Assembly: GCF_026013365.1 (NCBI RefSeq)
Contig: NZ_JAPDOE010000002.1
Location: 744,001-808,000, forward strand
From: Paenibacillus sp. LS1
GTDB lineage: Bacteria > Bacillota > Bacilli > Paenibacillales > Paenibacillaceae
Reading direction: 5' to 3'
Length of the DNA: 64,000 bases
In this document: positions 1-8,256 of the stretch, piece after piece
Position numbering within the stretch: position 1 is the stretch's first letter
Layout of the letters: the number at the start of each line of letters is the position of its first letter
Notes under the pieces: model-generated
Seen by the model: only the letters and a program-made list of their open reading frames with translations
What the model was told of the DNA's origin: nothing
The model's database searches: none
Translations under genes and position numbers: made by a program

Positions 1-726
1 GATGGACAACTCGCTGCCCAGTCTCGTATCAACTGAGGGAGCCCACCTCTGCCATACTTTAAGTACCTCTTCGAATTGAGACCATGGCCAGGTGATTTTA
101 AATACAGTAGCCTTCGCTGGAGCACGGCGCACTTTGAATTTGTAACGAGTGTATACTCCGAAGTTACCACCGCCTCCTCCCCGCGAGGCCCAAAAGAGAT
201 CCGCATTACGATTTTTATTGGCCCGAATCACTTTTCCGTTGGCATCCACCATCTCTACCTCAAGCAAGTTATCACTGATAAGACCGATGGTACGCTGGAG
301 AGGCCCGATTCCCCCACCTAATGTAATTCCACCGATCCCTACGGTAGGGCTATCACCAAAAGGAGCTATGAATCCTTGCTTGGCGAGGGTATTCGCAATT
401 CTTCCCACTCGATTACCCGTCCCCACAACAACGGTTCCATTTTTCTTATCAAGCTTAATGGAATTCAGATCACTCACATCAATCACAATTCCGCCGTTAA
501 CCTGTGAAAGATTGACCTCAAGCGCATGTCTGCCACTACGCGGCCTGATCGGTACATTGTTTTCAAGAGCCCATTTGATGGCATTAGAAACATCTTTCGT
601 TTTTTGGGCAAATACAAAGACTTTAGGATATTTGTCAGTATGCGGGTCCCAGTTTTTGCGCGCCGCTTCATATCCCGGATCTCCTTTATAAATAACCCGT
701 CCGGTAAGCTTTGTTGATGATTTCAC
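1..726 (-). CDS. FAD-binding oxidoreductase (berberine-bridge/FAD-linked oxidase type), partial
   Basis: The N-terminal 242 codons are present; the C-terminal part lies beyond base 1. The reading frame starts at a GTG preceded by AGGGAG. It encodes a PCMH/VAO-type FAD domain: RPRSGRHALE (about residues 62-71) resembles the RSGGH segment whose His can bind FAD covalently, followed by GIVIDVSDL and a Gly-rich GGITLGGGIGPLQR pyrophosphate-binding stretch, then GGGGGNFGV. This order is typical of the BBE-like oxidases such as Bacillus YgaK. Such enzymes oxidise sugars, alcohols or secondary metabolites with O2; the substrate cannot be told here. No signal peptide is visible. The start is separated by 189 bp from the next gene upstream, which has its own terminator-like hairpin, so it is probably transcribed alone. 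Confidence 0.85.
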   Translation of the reverse strand, partial: MKSSTKLTGRVIYKGDPGYEAARKNWDPHTDKYPKVFVFAQKTKDVSNAIKWALENNVPIRPRSGRHALEVNLSQVNGGIVIDVSDLNSIKLDKKNGTVVVGTGNRVGRIANTLAKQGFIAPFGDSPTVGIGGITLGGGIGPLQRTIGLISDNLLEVEMVDANGKVIRANKNRNADLFWASRGGGGGNFGVYTRYKFKVRRAPAKATVFKITWPWSQFEEVLKVWQRWAPSVDTRLGSELSI

Positions 727-743
727 ACGTCCCACTCCCTATT

Positions 744-755
744 GAACAAATGTTC
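744..755. promoter_or_regulatory. Short inverted repeat ahead of the FAD oxidase gene
   Basis: GAACA-AA-TGTTC lies 18 bp upstream of the GTG start, overlapping the 5' leader. It could be half of an operator or chance; no partner protein can be assigned. Confidence 0.25.
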
Positions 756-853
756 TACAGTATTGCAACACAAGGCACTTTATACTGTATGAAGGGCATT
801 CGCGGAGGGAATGGGCTGATGCCTTAATTTCAAAGTTCGTGTTTCAGAGGACT

Positions 854-902
854 CAAAAAGGAATTTCCCTTTCAGGCACAGAACAGCCTTGAGGAAAATC
901 CC
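854..902 (-). terminator. Probable terminator after marR
   Basis: On the minus strand an imperfect A/G-rich stem (AAAGGGATTTTCC pairing with a GGGAAATTCC segment) ends in a run of Ts just after the marR stop. The stem is imperfect, so confidence is moderate. Confidence 0.45.
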
Positions 903-915
903 TTTTATCTCGAAA

Positions 916-1443
916 CTAGTCGCTGCTCGAATCGGAATCAATTCTGATTAACTTGCGCGCTTCCTGTTCCTTTTCACCATACCAGACGAGCACGTCGGCA
1001 AACAAATCCATGATGCGGACAAAGTTCTGCTTATCTGCTTCTGAAATCTGATCTGCATACTTGAAAATCTCATCAAAGCAAAGCTTCCTTACAAATTCGG
1101 TATACTTCGCATATACCTCGCGACCTTTCGCCGAAGGTTTGACGTATATGTCTTTGCGGTTACCGCTTAAATGAAATTTTTCGAGCAGCCCTTTTTCCGT
1201 CAGATTCTTCACGTTCTTGGAAAATGTACTTCGACTTACGCCCAGGCGTGCGGCCATTTCCGACATCTTCTCTTCTTTGTCCTCGGCTTCCAGAATGTAT
1301 TCCAGCGTCTGAATCTGTGAAGCCGAGAACATCATGTCTGTACCATAACTTCGCTGCAGCTTATAGGTGTTCGAGTACGCATTACCGTATTTGATAATTT
1401 TCTCAATCAGTTCCCGATGGTCGCCCATCCAATCTAATTTCAT
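916..1443 (-). CDS. MarR family transcriptional regulator
   Basis: A 175-aa protein with a winged helix-turn-helix at about residues 57-115 (SEMAARLGVSRSTFSKNVKN is the recognition segment, followed by the wing around GNRKDIYVKP). Flanking helices at both ends fit the MarR dimerisation fold. MarR proteins are usually repressors released by small phenolic or oxidising ligands. The gene lies 46 bp downstream of the alpha/beta hydrolase on the same strand and is probably co-transcribed from the promoter near 2380, where a strong palindrome overlaps the -35 region; autoregulation there is the simplest model. The C terminus ends in a Ser/Asp-rich tail (DSDSSSD). Confidence 0.85.
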   Translation of the reverse strand: MKLDWMGDHRELIEKIIKYGNAYSNTYKLQRSYGTDMMFSASQIQTLEYILEAEDKEEKMSEMAARLGVSRSTFSKNVKNLTEKGLLEKFHLSGNRKDIYVKPSAKGREVYAKYTEFVRKLCFDEIFKYADQISEADKQNFVRIMDLFADVLVWYGEKEQEARKLIRIDSDSSSD

Positions 1444-1489
1444 GCGTAATCCCTTTCATATTCAGATTCTCTCTCTTACTCTACTGAAA

Positions 1490-2299
1490 TCAGATCCGTT
1501 TTTCAATCCATGTAATTGCTTCCTCAATAACATCATCGCGAGTCGGTTCATTAAATATCTCATGCATTAGATGAGCATAAATTTTGAGTGTTTTATCTGT
1601 TGAAGCAATATCGCCGTAAAAGTCACGGGAATCCTTTTCGCTGACCAGTCCATCATTGTCCCCATGCAGTACAAGCACGGGATCTGTAAACTGCTTGGCG
1701 TTCTCCTTCAGCCAGGTTATGCCATTTCCCAAACTGTTAAATAAATCTACAGAGATCTGCTTTTCCACCAGCGGGTCATTCGCGTAAGCGGATACAACTG
1801 TAGGATCACTGCATACTCCGCTGCCCAGCTCATTCGGAAAATACGTGCCTGTAGGAAGATCCATTGGCAGTTCTCCGGCAACTTTTGTATTGTAACGAGT
1901 GAGTGCTCCGGATAGTACGATGCCTTTGACCTTGCCTGGATATTTCGTTCCAAAGGATGAGGTTGCAAAACCGCCCATACTATGCCCGATGATATACAGT
2001 GGAGTGCTGTCGCTCTCTTGCAATGCCGCCTCGACCACAACGTTGACATCCTCTATGATCTGGTGGAAATCACTGTAGAACGTTCGCTGTCCTTCCGATC
2101 TGGCATGACCACGATGATCGAAGCGATACACGCTAAACCCGCGCTGATTCAGTTTCTCTGTCAAATAATCGTAGCGTCCTGCATGCTCAGCTAGTCCGTG
2201 AACAATAACGACAGCGGCTTTTGCATCACGAACCAAATCTTTACTAAAATAAAGCTGAGTACCGTCAAAGGATTTGATCGTTGTTTCATTTTTGGTCAT
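1490..2299 (-). CDS. Alpha/beta hydrolase, monoacylglycerol lipase-like
   Basis: A 269-aa single-domain hydrolase. The nucleophile elbow GHSMGG places the catalytic Ser at 108; HGDNDG gives the acid at about Asp216, and AHLMHEIFNE the His at about 246. HGLAEHAGRY near residue 35 forms the oxyanion-hole region and RFDHRGHARSEG is characteristic of the Hydrolase_4/monoacylglycerol lipase (lysophospholipase) subgroup, often called PldB or YtpA-like. No signal peptide, so it is cytoplasmic. It leads an operon with the MarR gene, which suggests induction by its substrate or a related lipid or ester. The true substrate is unknown. Confidence 0.85.
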   Translation of the reverse strand: MTKNETTIKSFDGTQLYFSKDLVRDAKAAVVIVHGLAEHAGRYDYLTEKLNQRGFSVYRFDHRGHARSEGQRTFYSDFHQIIEDVNVVVEAALQESDSTPLYIIGHSMGGFATSSFGTKYPGKVKGIVLSGALTRYNTKVAGELPMDLPTGTYFPNELGSGVCSDPTVVSAYANDPLVEKQISVDLFNSLGNGITWLKENAKQFTDPVLVLHGDNDGLVSEKDSRDFYGDIASTDKTLKIYAHLMHEIFNEPTRDDVIEEAITWIEKRI

Positions 2300-2376
2300 C
2301 TTTATCCCGTCCTTTTGGTGGTGTCCAAGCTTAAGCTCCGAGAGATCATTTCCTCCGTCCTACCATGGACACGTTT

Positions 2377-2423
2377 ATTATAATTTCACTTAGAAATAAT
2401 ATTGTTTCTTACAGAAACAATAT
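2377..2423 (-). promoter_or_regulatory. Promoter and palindromic operator of the hydrolase-marR operon
   Basis: A TATAAT -10 element on the minus strand (2377-2382) is followed upstream by ATATTGTTTC-TTACA-GAAACAATAT (2399-2423), a perfect inverted repeat with 10-bp arms and a 5-bp spacer. It covers the -35 region of the promoter. Size and placement fit a MarR-dimer operator. Confidence 0.65.
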
Positions 2424-2498
2424 ATCATCCGACATGGCTGTTGTCTACAGCAATTTTAAAGCGTTTTCAAACAATTAAATATCCTTGCTATGAACCAT

Positions 2499-2541
2499 AA
2501 AAAAAACCACTAAACACTCGAGAATCCTTGTGTTTAGTGGG
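2499..2541 (-). terminator. Rho-independent terminator of the flavoprotein operon
   Basis: Immediately after the 807-aa gene the minus strand forms a CCACTAAACAC / GTGTTTAGTGG stem with a short loop, followed by eight Ts. The stem-loop is nearly the same as that at 11096-11130 behind the tRNA gene. Confidence 0.85.
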
Positions 2542-2547
2542 AGGCTT

Positions 2548-4971
2548 TTAGTTCATCTCATCAACAGCAGTCTTACCAGCGATTCGTCCGAAAGTAAATA
2601 TGTCAGTCAAGGCATTACCGCCTAAACGGTTGCCTGCATGTATACCACCTGCAACTTCCCCAGCAGCATACAGATGTGCAATCGGCTGACCGTTTTCATT
2701 CAATACGCGAGTTTGGGTATCGATCTTGATACCACCCATTGTATGGTGAACCGCCGGTTTTCTAGGCGTAGCGTAGAATGGAGACTTCTCTACTTTTAAG
2801 CTGAACGTATCCTTATGGAACTCCGGATCAAAGCCCGCATCCACATATGAGTTATATTTATTAATCGTATTTCTAAGAATTTCAGGTTCCATATTGATTT
2901 TCACTGCCAGTTCTTCTAGGGTATCGGCTCTGAACAAGGTACCTGCTTCGACTTGACGGTCTATCTTTTCCTGGCTTGTGTTCGCTGCCGTTTTCTTGAT
3001 CTCATCATCCGCAATCAGGTAAAATAAACTTCCCTGCTCGATAGCCGCTTTTGTTAAGACATCTCGTCCAGAGAATTCATTAACAAATCGTTCTCCCTTT
3101 TTATTAACAATGACAAAGTTTTCAGGCGGAACTTGCAGTCCACTGAAGAGTTCGCCCGTTTCCGGATCGGCTACCGGCATCATTTGAGTGAAGCCCATGC
3201 CTGTCAGTGCTGCTCCTGCACTCTTACCAAGAGATATTCCATCACCCGTCATCGCGTAGGAATTCGTTGTTTTGATATCATCGTCAATATGGCCCCAGTA
3301 CGTGTTATATTCCTTGAGCATCTGAGTATTTGCACCAAAACCGCCACTGGCAAGCACAACGGCTTTGGCATGAATGGTTATTTTCTGACCATTGACACCT
3401 GTTGCGATGACACCTGCAATTTTTCCATCTTTGATGATCAATTGTTTGACCGGGCTATCTGTAATAATTTTTCCTGAATGCTCTTCTACATATTGGCTAA
3501 GTGCAATGATAAAGGCAGAACCATAACTTTTGACAGGTTTATGACCACGGCGCCAAAGGGCACCCACTGGAGCAAACACGATGCTTTTATCGTATTCAAC
3601 ACCGATATCCTCAAGCCATTGCACACTTTCCAAGGCATGGTCTGTAAGTACTTTAACCAGATCATACTGTCCATAGATCATGTTTCCATTCAGGTCCGTT
3701 CGTTTGCCCCCGAAATACGTTTGCATTCTGTGAAGCAGCGGGGAATCAAATAAACAAGCCTTTTGTGTACCGAACTTATCCTGATATGCAGTGAACTCTT
3801 CTTTGAGTGCATGGAAATCATCTACATATTCTGGATGGATCAAGCTCTCATCGGTACTTAATAAATTCTCAATCGTCTGTCTTTCCCCTGGATTCTCAGT
3901 GAACTGTTGTTGCCATACAGGATCTGCAGCATTGACAGGACCACCTGAGCGGATCGTATTTCCCCCAACAGCAGGATATTTCTCAAGTACAATCGCACTT
4001 GCTCCTTGTTGTAAAGCTGTAGCAGCAGCACTGAGTCCTGCGCCACCTCCACCTACAACGACCACATCGCAAGTGTATTCTTCGTCATCTTTCATCTGGC
4101 TGCTAGCAGGTTTTGGACGTCTTTTCAGGATGTCAGGATTCACTCCGGCAAGCTTCACCGCTTTGGCTACACCATTGATGACAGCATTACTGGTTTCAGA
4201 AGCACCTGAGAGAGCATCTACATTCAGCGTCTGTCCCTCAATAATTTTATTCGGAATTCTTATAAAAACAACATCGGCGATGCCTTCGGTTTCACCCTTC
4301 GAATCGATATCGATGCTTTCAATTCTATTTTCACTAAAGGATACCTTCATCGGAAGATTGCCACTGTGACCTATGGCATTGATCTCATAAACACCGGGAT
4401 TATAAGTGAATTCTTCTTCTGCGTTGAGCTGATTGGAGATTTTGGCAAACCGAAGGAAACGCAGGAAACATGTTTCCAGGAAATCAATCGTTCCTTCATT
4501 GTTCAGGTTGCCTGATTCGTCAAATGCTTTGTGTGCGCTGCCAAGCAAAAATTCATACCCTGGCATCACATTAGCTTCGACACCCGGTGCATCCAGGATT
4601 TGACGAAGATGCAGCTGTGCACGCGAAGAACCTTGTGTTCCCTGTGACGCACCAATGATCATCACGGGTTTGCCAGCCAGCGGATGGATTTCATAGCTCA
4701 ACCATTCCAGCAGGCTTTTAAGGGATGAAGGGATGGAATGGTTATATTCTGGAGTCGCAATAATGACACCATCACTTGCCATAATTTTTTCATTAAACGA
4801 TTGTATAATGGCACTGTTTGTTTGGTTATCGGACTGATTAAACATCGGAACATCTGTGATATCGAGGATTTCAATGGCTGCTCTGGAATAAAAATGCTTT
4901 TGTATGAACTGAAGCAGCTTGCGATTATACGATTTCTTTGCATTTGTGCCAACGATCGCTATGATTTTCAT
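2548..4971 (-). CDS. Three-domain flavin reductase: FMN_red / FMN_bind / FAD_binding_2 (fumarate-reductase-like enoate reductase)
   Basis: An 807-aa fusion. Residues 1-180 form an NAD(P)H-dependent FMN reductase domain ([10 protein letters not shown] at 72-81). Residues 190-275 form an FMN_bind domain with [10 protein letters not shown] (252-261), the ApbE flavinylation motif; Thr260 is the expected FMN acceptor. Residues 300-805 form a fumarate reductase-type FAD_binding_2 domain (GGGGAG at 307-312, [12 protein letters not shown] at 626-637, HHTMGG at 742-747, NRLGGNA at 781-787). The catalytic Arg (636) and the substrate-binding His and Arg (742/743, 782) of flavocytochrome c are kept, but the first substrate His is replaced (TQMMP, Met598) and the Thr-Glu pair after it is absent, so fumarate is not assured. 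No signal peptide. It starts 11 bp after the small FMN-reductase gene. Inference: a soluble NAD(P)H-dependent reductase of an alpha,beta-unsaturated acid. Confidence 0.85.
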   Translation of the reverse strand: MKIIAIVGTNAKKSYNRKLLQFIQKHFYSRAAIEILDITDVPMFNQSDNQTNSAIIQSFNEKIMASDGVIIATPEYNHSIPSSLKSLLEWLSYEIHPLAGKPVMIIGASQGTQGSSRAQLHLRQILDAPGVEANVMPGYEFLLGSAHKAFDESGNLNNEGTIDFLETCFLRFLRFAKISNQLNAEEEFTYNPGVYEINAIGHSGNLPMKVSFSENRIESIDIDSKGETEGIADVVFIRIPNKIIEGQTLNVDALSGASETSNAVINGVAKAVKLAGVNPDILKRRPKPASSQMKDDEEYTCDVVVVGGGGAGLSAAATALQQGASAIVLEKYPAVGGNTIRSGGPVNAADPVWQQQFTENPGERQTIENLLSTDESLIHPEYVDDFHALKEEFTAYQDKFGTQKACLFDSPLLHRMQTYFGGKRTDLNGNMIYGQYDLVKVLTDHALESVQWLEDIGVEYDKSIVFAPVGALWRRGHKPVKSYGSAFIIALSQYVEEHSGKIITDSPVKQLIIKDGKIAGVIATGVNGQKITIHAKAVVLASGGFGANTQMLKEYNTYWGHIDDDIKTTNSYAMTGDGISLGKSAGAALTGMGFTQMMPVADPETGELFSGLQVPPENFVIVNKKGERFVNEFSGRDVLTKAAIEQGSLFYLIADDEIKKTAANTSQEKIDRQVEAGTLFRADTLEELAVKINMEPEILRNTINKYNSYVDAGFDPEFHKDTFSLKVEKSPFYATPRKPAVHHTMGGIKIDTQTRVLNENGQPIAHLYAAGEVAGGIHAGNRLGGNALTDIFTFGRIAGKTAVDEMN

Positions 4972-4982
4972 TGGTTAACCTC

Positions 4983-5597
4983 CTACTCTTGCCAGGAAAA
5001 TTTTTTCGTTTTTTTCTTCAACGTTCGTTTTGACAGCAGTTCCGTAGTCATCTCAGTAAACAAAATAAACTCCCTGAAGATTTCGTCAAGCTCGGCCACT
5101 TTGTCAGCGTCAATGAGATTACCACTGCTATCAAATGCACTTTGTGATTTTCCCAAAAGAAACTCGCTGCTAGGCATCATTCTCGCACCAAGCTCAGGTG
5201 AATCCAGGATTTGTCTAAGATGCGCTTGTGCCCTGGAAGAACCGAGTGCACCATGTGAAGCACCCACAATCAGAACAGGCTTGTCTTTCAAGGTTTGAGT
5301 GGTATAACTGATCCATTCCAGCGCACTTTTCAACACGGCAGGGATCGCATGATCATACTCAGGAGTAGCGATAATGACACCTTTCGCTTTAGAGATTTGA
5401 TCTAATACGTCTTGTACCTTCCCAGGAATATCAACTTCAGCATCCTCTATTTCATCTGTTTCAATAAAAGCAGGCAAATCCTTAATTTCAAACAAGTCAA
5501 TCTGGGCTTCACTAGCAAAATGCTTTTGCATAAATTGAAGTAGCGTCCGGTTTGTGGACACATCCGAATTTGTGCCTACGATAGCTAAATAATTCAT
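4983..5597 (-). CDS. NADPH-dependent FMN reductase-like small subunit
   Basis: A 204-aa protein of the FMN_red (flavodoxin-like) family, closely similar along its length to the first 180 residues of the downstream 807-aa protein: both have VGTN near the N terminus, ATPEY-x-H-x-IP (77-86 here), KPV-x-I-x-GAS and SSRAQ-x-HLRQILD. This points to a duplication. The C terminus is Lys-rich (KKKTKK). It is the first gene of the operon, SD AGAAGGGGG. Either it is a stand-alone flavin reductase or, more likely from the tight linkage, a partner or regulatory subunit. As I recall it, a heterodimeric NADH:cinnamate reductase of Vibrio ruber has a comparable layout; this was not checked. Confidence 0.85.
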   Translation of the reverse strand: MNYLAIVGTNSDVSTNRTLLQFMQKHFASEAQIDLFEIKDLPAFIETDEIEDAEVDIPGKVQDVLDQISKAKGVIIATPEYDHAIPAVLKSALEWISYTTQTLKDKPVLIVGASHGALGSSRAQAHLRQILDSPELGARMMPSSEFLLGKSQSAFDSSGNLIDADKVAELDEIFREFILFTEMTTELLSKRTLKKKTKKFSWQE

Positions 5598-5691
5598 TGT
5601 AATCCCCCTTCTGTCATACGAGATGATGTTCGTAAATGTCAGACTCGATCTTTCGGCATAACTCTAACATATCAAAGCTCAAATGATCTAA

Positions 5692-5730
5692 TAGTTATTC
5701 ATTGCAGTTTGATAACTAATTTGTTATAAT
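5692..5730 (+). promoter_or_regulatory. LysR promoter with overlapping inverted repeat
   Basis: TTGCAG (5702-5707), 17 bp and TATAAT (5725-5730) form a good SigA promoter for the lysR gene. TAGTTAT-N13-ATAACTA (5692-5718) spans the -35 element and fits a LysR-type operator in the divergent intergenic region. It could control both the lysR-apbE and reductase operons. Confidence 0.6.
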
Positions 5731-5777
5731 CACCTCAAATTCAAAGTTTGTTACTTTTTTCACAAGAGGTGAGGAAC

Positions 5778-6707
5778 ATGTCTAAGTTAGAATCTCAAGA
5801 TATCTTGTGTTACATTGACAGCCTATTAAAATACAGTAACTATAGCAGGGCTGCCCAATCCCTTTACATATCTCAGCCTTACCTCACTAAGGTTATCAAG
5901 AAAATCGAAAGTGAGTTGGGCTGTGAGCTAATCACTCGCAACAAACTTCCGTACCGATTAACCGAGCAGGGGAAAATATATTATCAATACCTAACGTCAC
6001 TCGAACATAGCTACGCCAAGCTTATGAGGGAAATCTCATATGTATCGGATATTCACAATAAAGTGTTACGGATCGGCATTCTTCCGAGCCTCGGTGCGTA
6101 CTTAACGCCCCTTTTTTTACCAGCTTTTCTGGAGCTTCATCCTGCTTATAAAATTAATCTTGTCGAGGATTTACCTGAAAAAAATGAGAAACGTCTCCAA
6201 AATAATGAGTTGGACTTCTGGATCGGGCAAAATTCAAGCAGTATCTCTCCTAACTTGAACTCGTTTAACTGGGGCAGGCACAGTTACCAGGCCATCATTC
6301 CGCGTTGCTGCGAATTATATCAAGAGAATGTTGCAATCATCCCGGAGGGCACGATTGAGATCAGCACCATTTTGAATCAACAGCTTATTCTAACGTCCAA
6401 GGGTTCCGCAATCCGAAAACAGATTGATCAATTACTCAGTGTCTACAAGATACAGCCTAATATCGTTATGGAAAGTAAAGAAATCTACACGGTACTGAAG
6501 CTGGCAAAGCATAATTTAGGTCTGACCTTTGTGCCTGAAAGTATCCATATCCAGGAGTGCCCTTCGGAATACAACATCTATCCAATCCCTGTAGAGAAGA
6601 TGAGTCTGGATTATTTTATAGCCCATCATGGAGAAAAAAAGCTGAATAGCGTGGATCATGACCTCATCCATACTTTTCTCAATCACGGACAACAATGTGC
6701 AATATAG
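5778..6707 (+). CDS. LysR family transcriptional regulator
   Basis: A 309-aa regulator. The start is the ATG at 5778, which follows AGAGGTGAGG; an upstream in-frame start at 5748 lacks a ribosome site. An N-terminal winged HTH (about residues 5-65, NYSRAAQSLYISQPYLTK) is followed by a two-lobed co-inducer domain (about 90-300; RIGILPSLGAYLTP begins it). The gene is divergent from the flavoprotein operon and followed after 9 bp by apbE, so it most probably senses the reductase substrate and controls both transcription units. Confidence 0.85.
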   Translation: MSKLESQDILCYIDSLLKYSNYSRAAQSLYISQPYLTKVIKKIESELGCELITRNKLPYRLTEQGKIYYQYLTSLEHSYAKLMREISYVSDIHNKVLRIGILPSLGAYLTPLFLPAFLELHPAYKINLVEDLPEKNEKRLQNNELDFWIGQNSSSISPNLNSFNWGRHSYQAIIPRCCELYQENVAIIPEGTIEISTILNQQLILTSKGSAIRKQIDQLLSVYKIQPNIVMESKEIYTVLKLAKHNLGLTFVPESIHIQECPSEYNIYPIPVEKMSLDYFIAHHGEKKLNSVDHDLIHTFLNHGQQCAI

Positions 6708-6716
6708 GAGGCTATC

Positions 6717-7688
6717 ATGAAATCTTTTACGAGAACGATACCGCTCATGGGAACGAACATATCCCTCTATATCGAGGGGACAGATGCTGAAGAGCTTGCC
6801 GAGGAAGCCGTGAATATGCTCATCCGTTATGAACAAGTGTTTAGTGCCAACAGTGAGCACTCGCAGCTTGCCATGCTAAAAAAAGAAGCCGCATCACATC
6901 CGCTTAGAGTAGACAAGGAACTGTATGATCTTATTAAGATAGGCAAAGAACACAGCCTGAATGAAGATTCATTTTTAAATATTTCGATAGGACCTTTGAT
7001 CAAATTGTGGAGAATTGGTTTCCGCGAGGCACATGTGCCGGAGGATACCGAGATTAAAGCGATGCTGGAGCTCTTGAATCCGGAGCATATACAGCTTGAC
7101 GATGAGCTGCAAACGGTTCATTTATTCAAAAAAGGCATGGAAATCGACCTTGGAGCGATTGCTAAAGGCTATTTTGCCGATCAAGTTATGGCATTTTTCA
7201 AAAAAAACGGAGCTGCATCAGCTATGGTCGATATGGGCGGCAATGTTCTGGTTCATGGCGATTCTCCCACCGGGTCCAGTCACTGGAAGGTTGGAATTCA
7301 AAATCCCTTTTTACCTAGAGGAAATGCAGCAGCACTCGTTAGTATACGGGAGCAATCTGTCGTTACATCAGGAATATACGAGAGAGTTTTAGAGAAGGAA
7401 GGTAGCCAGTACCATCATATATTTAACAGCAGAACGGGCTATCCAATCGAAAGTAATATCGCTTCTTTAACGATTATTGCGGATCGATCGCTCGACTGCG
7501 ATATATATACTACAGAACTATTTGGGTTAGATATTGTGTCCATTATTCATAAAGTTAATAATATGAAGGATATCGAAGCTGCCGTAATCACGACGGATGG
7601 AAATCTGGCCTATACAGATAATCTTAGAGGAAGAATCCATTCGATCTCAAGCTACAGTAATGAGATTGTTGACGCTATCTATATATAG
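6717..7688 (+). CDS. apbE: FAD:protein FMN transferase (ApbE family), cytoplasmic
   Basis: A 323-aa ApbE-family protein. It would transfer FMN from FAD to the Thr of the FMN_bind motif of the 807-aa reductase encoded 1.7 kb away. Family motifs: PLMGTN near the N terminus, the IDLGAIAKGYFAD segment at about 142-154, MVDMGGNV at about 169-176, SGIYER, and DCDIYTTELF, which supplies the Asp and Thr of the Mg site. There is no lipoprotein or Sec signal, in contrast with most Gram-positive ApbE proteins, so modification is cytoplasmic. SD AGGAGG; the gene shares a transcript with lysR and is followed by a hairpin. Confidence 0.88.
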   Translation: MKSFTRTIPLMGTNISLYIEGTDAEELAEEAVNMLIRYEQVFSANSEHSQLAMLKKEAASHPLRVDKELYDLIKIGKEHSLNEDSFLNISIGPLIKLWRIGFREAHVPEDTEIKAMLELLNPEHIQLDDELQTVHLFKKGMEIDLGAIAKGYFADQVMAFFKKNGAASAMVDMGGNVLVHGDSPTGSSHWKVGIQNPFLPRGNAAALVSIREQSVVTSGIYERVLEKEGSQYHHIFNSRTGYPIESNIASLTIIADRSLDCDIYTTELFGLDIVSIIHKVNNMKDIEAAVITTDGNLAYTDNLRGRIHSISSYSNEIVDAIYI

Positions 7689-7728
7689 GAATAGTTTTGA
7701 ATACGTTGATGGCTACATTAAGGTCAAA

Positions 7729-7755
7729 AACGCTACCACAAGAAGTGGTAACGTT
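7729..7755 (+). terminator. Probable terminator after apbE
   Basis: A hairpin with TACCAC/GTGGTA core arms, extended by AACG/CGTT across a C-A mismatch, lies 40 bp after the apbE stop and is followed by a T-rich but interrupted stretch. Confidence 0.5.
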
Positions 7756-8046
7756 TGGGCTTTGTTATTTAATGATGCACAGAGCATCATCAGTGTCTTT
7801 TTTAGCGCTTATTTCGACGGCATTTCATGTTCTTTAATCAATTTGTAGTCTGCTGAGTAAGTGCCTTCGGCAATTACTTTTACAAGTGTGTCTCGATCAA
7901 TAATTCAACTTATAAAATTCGAGTAGCCGAAATCAGCCAAGCATAGAAAAACCGCCATTGAGAGCGGTCTAAAAATGTTCATTCTCTGCAGCTGTGACAA
8001 CAAAAAAACCCTTGTTAAACAAGGGTTTCAACGATTTTAAGTTTGG
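7756..8046. other. Intergenic stretch with two further hairpins
   Basis: No convincing gene. An ACCGC/GCGGT hairpin lies near 7954-7971. A minus-strand terminator (8003-8037: AAACCCTTGTTTAACAAGGGTTT plus Ts) stands directly downstream of the tRNA-Ala remnant; it is probably the terminator the tRNA gene used before the island was inserted. Confidence 0.6.
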
Positions 8047-8088
8047 TGGAGCCTAGGGGGATCGAACCCCTGACCTCATCGTTGCCAG
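8047..8088 (-). repeat. Distal att copy: 3' fragment of tRNA-Ala
   Basis: On the minus strand this reads as the anticodon-loop-to-3'-end part of tRNA-Ala, continuing into an encoded CCA (ACCA at 8044-8047). The other 31 bases of the tRNA are absent, so it is not a working gene. It matches 11143-11184 in 41 of 42 positions. Confidence 0.85.
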
Positions 8089-8256
8089 TGGAGCGATAGG
8101 ACTCAAAAGGTATTTGAGAAAGAAAGGCTTGTGGGTGATTATATCTTTTTAGTTGGCATGAGAAAATAGAGTTATGTTAAGATGGACTTAATCATCTCAA
8201 ATGAAGAGAATAATATTAGTTTCCTTTGACTTTTTACTCAAAAAACCTCTCTTTAC
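8089..8256. other. AT-rich noncoding left part of the island
   Basis: Nothing coding was recognised. It separates the att copy from the endonuclease stop codon and has no obvious integrase remnant. Confidence 0.5.

Noticed and set aside
149..691. 180-codon plus-strand frame
   Set aside because: Antisense shadow of the FAD oxidase, which has clear motifs on the minus strand.
8089..8256. Integrase remnant at the left end of the R-M island
   Set aside because: All frames were read; no tyrosine or serine recombinase motif is visible.
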